A DNA stretch of 64,000 nucleotides, taken from positions 1-64,000 of the forward strand of contig CAIUVX010000196.1 of the NCBI GenBank assembly GCA_903902705.1. Reading direction: 5' to 3'. Made by a program: the position numbers and the translations under genes. Origin of the DNA: an uncultured Methylococcales bacterium (GTDB taxonomy: Bacteria; Pseudomonadota; Gammaproteobacteria; Methylococcales; Methylomonadaceae). The notes below the pieces were generated by a model, which searched no databases, was not told the origin of the DNA, and worked only from the letters and a program-made list of their open reading frames with translations. Each line of letters opens with the position of its first letter. Position 1 is the stretch's first letter. Positions 8,099 through 16,274 of this stretch are shown piece after piece.

Positions 8099-8999
8099 AC
8101 AAAAATCCGTCCAACCACAAAACCCCAAACTCAACAAACCTGTAGCAGCCGCCACAGAAAAGCCCGCGCCCGCACCAAAAACCACCGCCCAGCCAATAAC
8201 AACAGCAGGCGAACGCATACAAAAAGTGTTAGCGCGTGGCGGTATTGCCTCACGCCGTGAAATTGAACGCTGGATAGACGAAGGGCGCGTCAAAGTCAAC
8301 GGCGCAGTAGTGACTCAAGGGGTAAGACTAAAAATAGGTGATTATTTACAAGTCAACGACCGTGTGGTGCATTGGGAAAAATTTGCCGAACAAGCGACCC
8401 GCGTATTGCTGTATCACAAAGCGATTGGTGAAGTCGTCACTCGCCAAGACCCCGAAGGTCGCCCTGTCATTTTTAAAAATTTACCGCCACTAGAAACTGC
8501 TCGCTGGATTGCCGTCGGTCGATTAGACATTAACACCTCTGGCTTATTATTAGTTACCAACAACGGCGAACTGGCAAATCGTTTAATGCACCCGTCCACC
8601 GAAGTCGAACGCGAATATGCGGTACGCATTCTCGGCAATGTCAGCGATCCTACCCTAGAAAAATTAAAAACAGGCGTAGCACTGGAAGACGGTATCGCAA
8701 AATTTGATGAAATCCATTTTGCGGGCGGCGAAGGCGCGAACAAATGGTATAACGTTATCGTCAGTGAAGGACGTAACCGATTAGTCAGACGTTTATGGGA
8801 ATCGCAAACTTTGACTGTCAGCCGATTAATACGCGTCCGTTATGGACCTATCGTATTACCTGAAGGCTTAAGAACCAGCCGTTTTTATGAACTCACCGAC
8901 AAAGAACTGGATTTATTGTTTGAATATGCGGGCATGGCGATAGAAAAACACACGCCCAGCAAAGCAGAACCAAAAAATCAGCAAGGGCGTAAACGGTAG
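8073..8999 (+). CDS. rluB: 23S rRNA pseudouridine synthase RluB
   Basis: This enzyme converts uridine 2605 (E. coli numbering) of 23S rRNA to pseudouridine. After a basic, Pro/Ala-rich N-terminal tail of about 45 residues, an S4 RNA-binding domain begins at ERIQKVLARGG. The catalytic motif GRLDINTSGLLLV puts the active Asp at about residue 152. The downstream segment EGRNRLVRRLWE is typical of RsuA-family enzymes. The GTG start at 8073 lies inside scpB. It is the last gene of its operon; a perfect 34-base palindrome lies 22 bases after the stop. Confidence 0.9.
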   Translation: MKTPKQQRKQKSVQPQNPKLNKPVAAATEKPAPAPKTTAQPITTAGERIQKVLARGGIASRREIERWIDEGRVKVNGAVVTQGVRLKIGDYLQVNDRVVHWEKFAEQATRVLLYHKAIGEVVTRQDPEGRPVIFKNLPPLETARWIAVGRLDINTSGLLLVTNNGELANRLMHPSTEVEREYAVRILGNVSDPTLEKLKTGVALEDGIAKFDEIHFAGGEGANKWYNVIVSEGRNRLVRRLWESQTLTVSRLIRVRYGPIVLPEGLRTSRFYELTDKELDLLFEYAGMAIEKHTPSKAEPKNQQGRKR

Positions 9000-9021
9000 T
9001 TATTTTATTATAGCGATATTA

Positions 9022-9055
9022 ATGACTGCCAGTCCTTTAAAGGACTGGCAGTCAT
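9022..9055. terminator. Perfect 34-base palindrome between convergent rluB and folK
   Basis: The arms ATGACTGCCAGTCCTTT and its exact complement abut with no spacer. The site lies between two converging genes and would act as a bidirectional transcription stop, although no clear T-run follows on either side. A dimeric protein site is the alternative reading. Confidence 0.6.
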
Positions 9056-9182
9056 ACTTAACAGATTTAATCCACTACCCACAAAGGGATTGATTAAAGT
9101 TATTGACAATACGCACCCAATAAAAGTGGTGATGAAAATTAAACCTGTATCATATTGGTAAACAGCACATCATGTCAGGCTG

Positions 9183-9656
9183 TTATAGCTTGCGTTGATT
9201 AAGATTAGTTTTATCGAATTTCTCCCAAAGCGCACTGTAGCTGATACCGCTGATAGGATGGGTTGCAGTAGGGTCAATTTCTGCTAATGGCTCAAGCACA
9301 AAGGCGTAGCGTTCAATTTCATCACGCGGTATTTGTAAGCGTCCATCGCTGATAATTAAATCACCATATAAAATCAAGTCTAAATCTAGCGTCCGAGCAG
9401 AGAACTTTTGACTGTCACGAGTGCGTCCATTATCTAATTCTATTTGCCGTAATTGTTTAGCGACACTTTTAACCTCTAAGTCAGAATCAAAGCCAACAAT
9501 TAGGTTATGAAAAGCATCACCCGAAAAACCGACTGCCTCAGATTCGTAAACACTGGAGATAGTCAACGCACCAAAGCTATGCTCTAACGCCAGCAAACTT
9601 GCTGCAATATGGGTTTCTTTGTCGATATTACTACCGATGCTGATATAGCCACGCAT
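9183..9656 (-). CDS. folK: 6-hydroxymethyl-7,8-dihydropterin pyrophosphokinase (FolK)
   Basis: FolK transfers pyrophosphate from ATP to 6-hydroxymethyl-dihydropterin in the folate (or other pterin) pathway. The 157-residue protein starts YISIGSNI and carries the signature RTLDLDLILYGD, with the metal-binding DLD, followed by IPRDEIERYAFVLEPLAEI. The length is normal. It lies three bases downstream of folB, so the two consecutive pathway steps are encoded as a pair. Confidence 0.95.
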   Translation of the reverse strand: MRGYISIGSNIDKETHIAASLLALEHSFGALTISSVYESEAVGFSGDAFHNLIVGFDSDLEVKSVAKQLRQIELDNGRTRDSQKFSARTLDLDLILYGDLIISDGRLQIPRDEIERYAFVLEPLAEIDPTATHPISGISYSALWEKFDKTNLNQRKL

Positions 9657-9659
9657 GAG

Positions 9660-10013
9660 TTATTTTTCACCTCGTTCAATGATAATGCCCACATCACTCG
9701 CGCCACGAATCGCGCCTTTTTTATTGAGGGTGATTTTTACCCACGGTACGTTAAATTCATGACGAATAATGTCGGCGATTTCTGAAATTAATTTTTCAAC
9801 TAGAAAAAATTGACTGTCTTCAACAAAAGAAATAATACGTTTGGAGAGTGTTTTATAATTTAGTGTGTATTGAATATCATCAGTTTCAGCGGCTTTTTGA
9901 ATATCAAACGCCATTTCAATGTCGAGAATTACTGTTTGCTTGGTTTCTCTTTCCCAATCGTAAATGCCGATGATAGTTTCTATTTGTAGCCCGCCTAAAA
10001 AAATGATGTCCAT
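9660..10013 (-). CDS. folB: Dihydroneopterin aldolase (FolB)
   Basis: FolB cleaves dihydroneopterin to 6-hydroxymethyl-dihydropterin and glycolaldehyde, the step before FolK. The product begins MDIIFLGGLQIETIIGIYDW, matching the family, so ATG at 10013 is chosen; a TTG four codons upstream (10025) is possible but has no better ribosome site. The end shows VKITLNKKGAIRGASDVGI, with the family's conserved Lys before GA. It is divergent from plsY. Confidence 0.93.
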   Translation of the reverse strand: MDIIFLGGLQIETIIGIYDWERETKQTVILDIEMAFDIQKAAETDDIQYTLNYKTLSKRIISFVEDSQFFLVEKLISEIADIIRHEFNVPWVKITLNKKGAIRGASDVGIIIERGEK

Positions 10014-10106
10014 AGTGTTTTCCAAGTTATGATGTGTAATTTTAAAATCCGCTAAGTATCAAGGAATCCTCCTTGGCTTACAAGTTCTGAATGAGAAGGT
10101 ACTCAA

Positions 10107-10679
10107 ATGATTGCATGGCTGTTTATTCCAGCGGCTTATTTAATAGGTTCAATTTCCTGCGCGATTATCGTTTGTCGCTTGATGGCTTTGCCAGACCCGC
10201 GTGAACAAGGTTCAGGCAATCCAGGCGCGACCAATGTGATGCGTTTTGGTGGTAAAAAAGCAGCAATTATTACGTTGCTGGGGGATTTAGTGAAGGGATT
10301 ATTGCCTGTTTATGCGGCGAAGTTGTTGAATGTTCCCGTGGAATTATTAGCCGTAACGGGCTTAGCAGCGTTTATCGGGCATCTTTACCCTGTGTTTTTC
10401 AGATTTGAAGGTGGTAAAGGCGTTGCTACCTCTATCGGGGTGTTGTTAGGATTCTCTTGGCTATTAGGGTTTGCTTTTATTGGCACTTGGCTGGCTGTTT
10501 ACAAGCTCGGTAAAATTTCTTCATTATCAGCCTTGGTGGCTTCGGTGTTGTCGCCGATTTATGCGTGGTTTATTGTCGGTGATGTAACCTTAGTGGGCGC
10601 GTCTTTAGTGATGATGGTGTTGCTAGTGTGGCGGCATAAAAGCAATATTCAAAAACTATTAGCAGGTGATGAGAGCTGA
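10107..10679 (+). CDS. plsY: Glycerol-3-phosphate acyltransferase PlsY
   Basis: PlsY is the inner-membrane enzyme that moves an acyl group from acyl-phosphate to glycerol-3-phosphate, the first step of phospholipid synthesis. The three PlsY motifs are visible: GSISCAI near the start, GSGNPGATNVMR, and the loop GHLYPVFFRFEGGKGVATS. Five or so membrane helices fit in 190 residues. It is divergent from folB, with AGAAGG before its ATG. Confidence 0.95.
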   Translation: MIAWLFIPAAYLIGSISCAIIVCRLMALPDPREQGSGNPGATNVMRFGGKKAAIITLLGDLVKGLLPVYAAKLLNVPVELLAVTGLAAFIGHLYPVFFRFEGGKGVATSIGVLLGFSWLLGFAFIGTWLAVYKLGKISSLSALVASVLSPIYAWFIVGDVTLVGASLVMMVLLVWRHKSNIQKLLAGDES

Positions 10680-10684
10680 TGAAA

Positions 10685-10714
10685 ACGGCGTACAAACCTA
10701 GGTTTATACGCCGT
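10685..10714. terminator. Hairpin after plsY
   Basis: ACGGCGTA pairs with TACGCCGT and encloses the inner palindrome AAACCTAGGTTT. It starts six bases after the plsY stop, the right place for an end-of-transcript hairpin; the T-run is weak. Confidence 0.55.
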
Positions 10715-10734
10715 GTTAAAACCATTCAAACAGC

Positions 10735-10758
10735 ATAACCTACCAAGAGGTAGGTTAT
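10735..10758 (-). terminator. Hairpin after the OmpA-type lipoprotein gene
   Basis: ATAACCTACC and GGTAGGTTAT form a perfect 10-bp stem with an AAGA loop, 11 bases beyond the 3' end of the minus-strand lipoprotein gene. No strong T-run follows. It probably ends transcription together with the plsY hairpin from the other side. Confidence 0.55.
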
Positions 10759-10769
10759 AACATTACCAT

Positions 10770-12041
10770 TTATTTATGGTGACGATGTTTAGAATGTTTG
10801 CCACCTAAAGATGGGGCACCATATTGCTGTCTCAACTCTTCAGTTGAAATAGCAGTGTGTTTGCATCCACCATTCAACTCCAGATCGACTCTACGGTTGT
10901 GAGCACTTCTAGGGTCTGCTTCGTCTGGACAATTCCAGCTATAGCCTTTAGGTGCTAACAGGCGTTTTTCAATTCCTGGGTATGTTTCAAGCAAATATTT
11001 ATAGATTGTTTCCGCACGTCCATTACCTAACGCAATGTTACGCGCTTCTTTACCTGTGTAATTGGTATGACCTTGTACTTCATACTGAGCATTAGGATTA
11101 GCTGCAATCTCTCTTACTTGGACTTCTAAATTGTGTTTTACATCCGCAGGATTGGTGTGATGTCCATTTACTGAAGATTTAACCAGCGTAGAATGTTCCA
11201 ATGTATATTCATCATTATCAAATTCCACATCAACATGAATCACAGCAACAGGCGCAGGATTGCAGGCAGCGTTATCAGGATCTGGACAAGCAGGTTTCAA
11301 GAAAATAGTTTTTACAAAAAGCCCCAGTTTTTCGGGAGTAGAAATGCTTTCAGCAGAAACCGCAAATCCACAACCTGCGATGCTAGACAGTTGGTTTAAA
11401 ACTGCTAAACCAGAAATTTCTTCTGGATTACCTGCCCAAACGCCATACACACACAGTCTGTCGCCGTATTGAGCTTTCATGGCTTGCATTTCTTTAGTGC
11501 CATAAGAGTCCAGATCATGACCATCACTAACAACTAAGACAGAAATTCTACCTGAAGTAGCCGCTAAATCAGCTGTTGAACCAACGATACCGTCATCTAA
11601 TGGAGAACCACCACTGGCGCACTCAAGTGAGTCAATACCAGAACTAAAAGCGGCTTTAGAATAAGTAGTAGGCTCTTGGTTTAATTTGGTAAAGCCATTG
11701 TCCAAACAAGGACCGAAACCGAAGCTACGAATGCTAGACATTACTGGCGATGGTAACTCAGGAATAGTTTGATTAATTCGACTTAAAACTTCTTTTTCAA
11801 CTGAAAACTTTGTTGGTGCAGGTTGTGCAGCATAACCTACGCTAAGATAATCATCTGTCATTGACGACGAGGAGTCATTGATGACAAAAAAGTTATCGGT
11901 TTTTTGTTTGTACTGCCCAGAAGTCAGTAATGGGTTTAAATCTTGAGCCTGAAATGGCTCAAAAACGGGAGTCGGTTGCGAAGCACAACCCGACATGAGT
12001 GCTGCCACAATAGCGGCAACGGTTATTAGTTTTTTGTGCAT
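10770..12041 (-). CDS. Lipoprotein with vWA-like and OmpA peptidoglycan-binding domains
   Basis: This is a predicted outer-membrane lipoprotein: the signal peptide ends in the lipobox LMSGC (Cys about residue 19). Residues 50-250 look like a von Willebrand A domain, with NDSSSSM as a MIDAS-type DxSxS and VLVVSDGHD later. Residues 270-395 form an OmpA C-terminal domain (EVQGHTNYTG, NIALGNGRAETIYKYLL, ending AHNRRVDLEL), which in this family binds peptidoglycan. A His-rich tail (KHSKHRHHK) closes the protein. It probably anchors the envelope to the wall while the vWA part binds a partner. The fusion is uncommon and the role unknown. It appears monocistronic, with phased direct repeats upstream. 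Confidence 0.75.
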   Translation of the reverse strand: MHKKLITVAAIVAALMSGCASQPTPVFEPFQAQDLNPLLTSGQYKQKTDNFFVINDSSSSMTDDYLSVGYAAQPAPTKFSVEKEVLSRINQTIPELPSPVMSSIRSFGFGPCLDNGFTKLNQEPTTYSKAAFSSGIDSLECASGGSPLDDGIVGSTADLAATSGRISVLVVSDGHDLDSYGTKEMQAMKAQYGDRLCVYGVWAGNPEEISGLAVLNQLSSIAGCGFAVSAESISTPEKLGLFVKTIFLKPACPDPDNAACNPAPVAVIHVDVEFDNDEYTLEHSTLVKSSVNGHHTNPADVKHNLEVQVREIAANPNAQYEVQGHTNYTGKEARNIALGNGRAETIYKYLLETYPGIEKRLLAPKGYSWNCPDEADPRSAHNRRVDLELNGGCKHTAISTEELRQQYGAPSLGGKHSKHRHHK

Positions 12042-12148
12042 AAGGAAATCTCCTGTGTTAATTGAGCTAATTCAAGATAAAGCAATAGACACGCTATAGC
12101 GATACCCATGAGCCGCATCGGATTTTAACATTAACTAAATTTGTTTGA

Positions 12149-12184
12149 GTAGTTAATTTGTCAATTTAAGTAGTTAATTTGTCA
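12149..12184 (-). promoter_or_regulatory. Phased 15-base direct repeats upstream of the lipoprotein gene
   Basis: GTAGTTAATTTGTCA occurs at 12149-12163 and again at 12170-12184, exactly 21 bases apart (two helical turns). The pair lies 108-143 bases upstream of the minus-strand lipoprotein start. This is the layout of a regulator binding site; no regulator can be named. Confidence 0.5.
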
Positions 12185-12383
12185 CAGTGAATAGATTAAT
12201 AGTCTATAAACCCTCTCAATACTCAGCTAATTACAGCATAATTTTTCGTTTTTAATCAGTACGAAAATGTCTGTGCTTACCGTCATAAAGCGAATCTTTT
12301 TTATGACACCCTCCTTCACTCTCCCTAAATTAACGTTTTGGGTAATTTTTTACATACAAAGATAATTTGAGTTGATAAGCGAT

Positions 12384-12424
12384 AAAAATACGAACAATTC
12401 CTATTTTTAAATATACAAATCCAT
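12384..12424 (+). promoter_or_regulatory. Conserved leader block upstream of the multicopper oxidase
   Basis: This 41-base AT-rich block differs at only three positions from the block at 15731-15771. Both lie about 480-500 bases before a start codon. Weaker similarity continues for some 200 bases (12510-12630 against 15855-15975), and a second short match (AGCTTCCA, then TTAT) lies at 12802 and 16131. The rest of the 860-base gap from 12042 holds no convincing gene; a small minus-strand frame at 12553-12810 has no family features. Confidence 0.65.
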
Positions 12425-12903
12425 TAGATAAAATAATTTATCTATATTTTGTATTTATTTCAGTAGCTTATAAATTATTTTTCCTGAAAAAAAAAACAAA
12501 AATCGTAAGATCTATCCATTGTTGCTATAGGGTATTGTTGCTAGAATTTAACTCAGTTCTTGATAAAAATATTCAAGATTAGTGGTGAAAATTCAAGTGA
12601 TTGAGTGATTTTTCGTGATGGATAACAAATACATCGATTGAAGTTTTTACTGTTAAAACCAGTTAAATATTCGGGTTGAACACAGATGATTGAGTTAAGG
12701 CTAAACCTATCGTAAGTTAGGGGCAGAAAGTTACGGATCCAAGATATTTGGAAAGCCGAACCACCGAGAGTGACTTCGTTAATGATCACAAAGGCTTTTA
12801 GAGCTTCCACTTATTCGATTTTGCACAGTAACAAGTTTTGCTGGCAAGAATAAGGTTTAGAAGTATCTAAAACAGATGCTAGTGACTAAATTAGGGGTGT
12901 GTC

Positions 12904-14877
12904 ATGATCAAAAAAATTATCAAACTAACCAACTTCAGCCAACAAGAGAAAGCTGTTGCGCGTTATATGAAAGAAGTCAACGATATTCAAGCAGCAGGAT
13001 TAACGCGGCGAGATTTGTTCAAAATGGGCTTGACCGCAGGCGTGGGTGGTTTGACAGCTATCGGTGGCGGGCGAAATTTTTTGCCTAATTTAGCGGAAGC
13101 TGCCAGCAGTTCAGGTACAACTACCATAATAAGCCCGCCCTGCAATAAGCCTTGGTCAGAGCCTCTTCCTATACCAAAAACCTGCGTGCCTGTCAGTGCT
13201 TGCAAAGGTCCAACACCCGAAAAAAGTACCTGCTTAGAAAAAGATCCTCGTTGGAATCCAGGTAAAGGTGATGTTAAGAATCCCGCTGCGTGGGATGATT
13301 TCACCGAAGCACGAGGCGAAGACCATCAACGCTGGGATGAATTAGGTGGTTTAGCGGCTTGTACACTATATGAATTGATGGCACAGGAAATAGACTGGAA
13401 CTTCTATTCCGCAGCAGAGTATCCCAATTTTAATTCTAAAGTTTGGACATACAAAGACATGAACCCTAATAGTAAGGGTGAATTTGCGACTGGCGTATTA
13501 CGATTCAAAGCACAGTATGGTTCACCTGTGTTGATGCGTATGTACAACGGCTTACCTAAAGACGGCAGAGATACCCAAGGCTTTGGTATCAACCAATGCT
13601 CTCCTCATCTTCATAATGCTCACAACCCATCAGAGTCCGATGGCGGTCCTATGCGCTTTTTTGATTCTGGCAAATGGTATGACTACTGGTATCCCAATAT
13701 TCGCGCTGGTTTTGCTAGCACCCATAAAGCGGGAACATCTCGTAATGGTTTGTGGTGTCCAGGTGATTGGCAAGAAACCCAAAGTACCCTGTGGTTTCAT
13801 GACCACCGCTTTGATTTTACTGCACAAAATGTCTATAAGGGTATGGCTTCTTTTTACACCCTGTTCAGCAAAGATATTAATCTTGATACTGATGATGAAA
13901 CAACAGGATTGGGATTGCCTAGCGGTGAATTCGATATACCTTTGTTATTTACCGACAAGGTGTTTGACCAAAATGGACAGATGTTCTACGACACCTTTAA
14001 TCTTGAAGGCATCATAGGCGACCAACAGACCGTTAACTTTAAGATTAAACCCTATTTGGATGTAAAACGTCGTAAATACCGCTTTCGTTTTCTGGATGCA
14101 GGTCCATCACGGTTTATTGAGCTGTCATTAAGCAACGGTGCAAAACTGACTCGTATTGCCAATTGCGGTAATTTATTACCCAAGGCGCAAATCGTGTCCA
14201 GTATTCGTTTAGGCGTGGCTGAACGTGCAGACGTTATTATCGATTTCAGTGCCTACGCACCAGGTACAGTGATTTATCTGGAAAACCGTCTTGAACAACT
14301 CAACGGTAAAGGGCCTACTGGCAAAATTTTACCCTCTAGTATTAAAACCCAATTACTAAAGTTTGTTGTTTCAGCTACTGCTGTTGTAGATACCAGCGCA
14401 CCATTATTACAACTACAAACGCAAACTATGGTACCGATGCCTCTCCGTACCGCTAATGTTGCCAAAAAGAAACGCAGTTTCAGCTTTGGTACCTCAAATG
14501 GAGCTTGGAATGTTAATGGTCAGTTCTTCAACCCCAGCGTTATCAGTGCCTATCCCGTAGAAGGGTCGGCAGAAGAATGGACGCTAACATCAGGTGGTGG
14601 CTGGGCGCATCCTGTGCATATCCATCATGAAGAGTTTCAAATTACTAACCGCAATGGCAGCACACCAGCCATCGACGATTTATCCAGAAAGGATGTCACG
14701 CGCATTGGTGATGCCGCTCAAGGCACAGCGGGAACAAGTAGCCTGACCTTCTATATGCAGTTCCGTGACTGGTATGGCGATTACCCCATGCACTGTCACA
14801 ACGTGGTGCATGAAGATCACGCCATGATGATTCGATTTAGAATCGTACCCCCAACCGACCCTAACGCTGGAAAGTAA
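12904..14877 (+). CDS. Tat-exported multicopper oxidase
   Basis: This periplasmic or secreted multicopper oxidase couples four one-electron substrate oxidations to reduction of O2 to water. A twin-arginine signal (TRRDLFKMGLTAGVGG, about residues 34-49) sits inside an unusually long N-terminus. All four copper motifs are present: HLHNAH (235), WFHDHR (about 298), HPVHIH (569) and HCHNVVHEDHAMM (630), the last giving the type 1 Cys with its axial Met. At 657 residues it is complete. The substrate cannot be read from sequence: metal ions such as Mn or Cu, or phenolics, are possible. An SCO-like copper protein follows after 13 bases, and a long leader related to that of the PKD protein gene lies upstream. 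Confidence 0.88.
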   Translation: MIKKIIKLTNFSQQEKAVARYMKEVNDIQAAGLTRRDLFKMGLTAGVGGLTAIGGGRNFLPNLAEAASSSGTTTIISPPCNKPWSEPLPIPKTCVPVSACKGPTPEKSTCLEKDPRWNPGKGDVKNPAAWDDFTEARGEDHQRWDELGGLAACTLYELMAQEIDWNFYSAAEYPNFNSKVWTYKDMNPNSKGEFATGVLRFKAQYGSPVLMRMYNGLPKDGRDTQGFGINQCSPHLHNAHNPSESDGGPMRFFDSGKWYDYWYPNIRAGFASTHKAGTSRNGLWCPGDWQETQSTLWFHDHRFDFTAQNVYKGMASFYTLFSKDINLDTDDETTGLGLPSGEFDIPLLFTDKVFDQNGQMFYDTFNLEGIIGDQQTVNFKIKPYLDVKRRKYRFRFLDAGPSRFIELSLSNGAKLTRIANCGNLLPKAQIVSSIRLGVAERADVIIDFSAYAPGTVIYLENRLEQLNGKGPTGKILPSSIKTQLLKFVVSATAVVDTSAPLLQLQTQTMVPMPLRTANVAKKKRSFSFGTSNGAWNVNGQFFNPSVISAYPVEGSAEEWTLTSGGGWAHPVHIHHEEFQITNRNGSTPAIDDLSRKDVTRIGDAAQGTAGTSSLTFYMQFRDWYGDYPMHCHNVVHEDHAMMIRFRIVPPTDPNAGK

Positions 14878-14890
14878 CGAGGATAGTGCC

Positions 14891-15547
14891 ATGAATAAAA
14901 GAGACTTTATCAAAAAAATGACAGGGGCGGCGTTGAGTCTTGCTGCGTTAGCGGCTTTACCAGAGGTCTTTGCCAGTCCGCATCGTGCTACTCCCAAAAA
15001 AGCTGATCATACCACGCGTAGCAAAAGAGATTTTCCAAACGTTCCTTTGCTCACCCATGAAGGCAAAGTCGTGCATTTTTATGACGATTTAATCAAAGAC
15101 AAGACTGTGATGATTAACTTCATGTATGTCCGTTGTGGCGATATTTGCCCAGGTATGACTGCTAATCTGAAACAAGTGCAAAAAGAACTGGGCGACAGAG
15201 TGGGAAAAGACATCTTTATGTATTCCATTTCCATAGAGCCAGAACACGATACCCCAGCAATGCTTAAAGCATACTCTGAACTATTCCAAGTCAAACCAGG
15301 CTGGACATTTCTGACGGGTAAAAAAGCCGATATTGAACTGCTACGCAAAAGCTTGGGTTTCGCCAACTCCGATCCAGCGATTGATAAAGACAAAACCCAG
15401 CACACAGGGGTCGTTAAGTTTGGTATTGAATCCCTAGAACGATGGGGTATGAGTCCTGCGTTAGGTGATCCTAAATATATCGCTGAATACCTGCGTTGGA
15501 TGGAACCCAATGGCAGTAGACCAAAATTGTCGGAAATGATGGGGTAA
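14891..15547 (+). CDS. SCO1/SenC-family copper chaperone-like protein
   Basis: This is a thioredoxin-fold exported protein of the SCO family, which delivers copper or manages thiols during assembly of copper enzymes. The signal region begins NKRDFIKKMTGAALSLAAL, a Lys-Arg variant of a Tat signal. The copper site CGDICP (CxxxC, about residues 82-86) and the downstream His in KTQHTG are both present, so copper binding is plausible. It follows the multicopper oxidase by 13 bases with the ribosome site ACGAGGA, so it probably helps to mature that oxidase. It is 218 residues long. Confidence 0.88.
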   Translation: MNKRDFIKKMTGAALSLAALAALPEVFASPHRATPKKADHTTRSKRDFPNVPLLTHEGKVVHFYDDLIKDKTVMINFMYVRCGDICPGMTANLKQVQKELGDRVGKDIFMYSISIEPEHDTPAMLKAYSELFQVKPGWTFLTGKKADIELLRKSLGFANSDPAIDKDKTQHTGVVKFGIESLERWGMSPALGDPKYIAEYLRWMEPNGSRPKLSEMMG

Positions 15548-15730
15548 AGCGGCAAACCAATACTGCTTTACGGAACTTTTACGGTGAAGCGAAGCAGTAT
15601 TGCTGTTAGAAAAATGAAAATTACAAGACTGGAATGACTTCTGATTCCATTTATTTTGGTCACTTCAAAACTTATCAATGTAAATATTTCACACCAATTA
15701 ACGTAACTGTTTTACATAAAAAAGAACAAG

Positions 15731-15771
15731 AAAAATACGAATAATTTCTATTTTTAAATATACATATCCAT
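15731..15771 (+). promoter_or_regulatory. Conserved leader block upstream of the secreted PKD protein
   Basis: This 41-base block matches 12384-12424 at 38 positions and lies at a similar distance from its gene. The 727-base gap 15548-16274 otherwise holds no credible gene; a minus-strand 62-codon frame (15795-15983) falls inside the conserved leader and has no family features. The pairing suggests that the oxidase and PKD-protein genes share regulation. Confidence 0.65.
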
Positions 15772-16274
15772 CAAAAAAACTAATGTACATTTTTTTACTT
15801 ATCTTTCAATAAGTTAAAAACATTGCTCCCGTCAAAAAAAAACCAAAAACAAACGATCGTTCTATTGTCGCTATATCGCATTATTGCTAGACTATAAATC
15901 AATTGCTGAGGGATACACTCAGGATTTTGGAAAAATAGTCGTTGTAATTCATCATTTTTTTCGTCCTGTATACCCAACAACAATTAGTAAATAGTCACAA
16001 GCCATAGTAGTAAATGGCTAAATCTCTTTAATCTGTAAACTCAAGTGTTAACGGAATAAAATGAGGGAATAGCGACCGCTTTCGTTTCCCTGTCATGACA
16101 AGAATTTTGTTTACCAGTGCTCAAAGGAAGAGCTTCCATTTATAGAGAAAATTATTGAAACGGAAATCAATCATCGATCAGGGTTAAGTTATTTTTCATC
16201 AATTCAGATTCGTTTGAACTGTTGGAATAGGGAAAGAACCCTAGCTAATTTACCTTCATATCAGGAGAACTGAA

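Noticed and set aside
12553-12810. Minus-strand frame of 85 codons upstream of the oxidase
   Set aside because: No recognisable family features and no clear ribosome site; it overlaps the noncoding region that is conserved with the second leader.
12820-12903. Sigma-54 type promoter before the oxidase (TGGCAAG)
   Set aside because: The required GC element at the right spacing downstream is missing.
13583-14017. Alternative 144-codon frame inside the multicopper oxidase
   Set aside because: It lies wholly within the oxidase, whose copper motifs prove the other frame.
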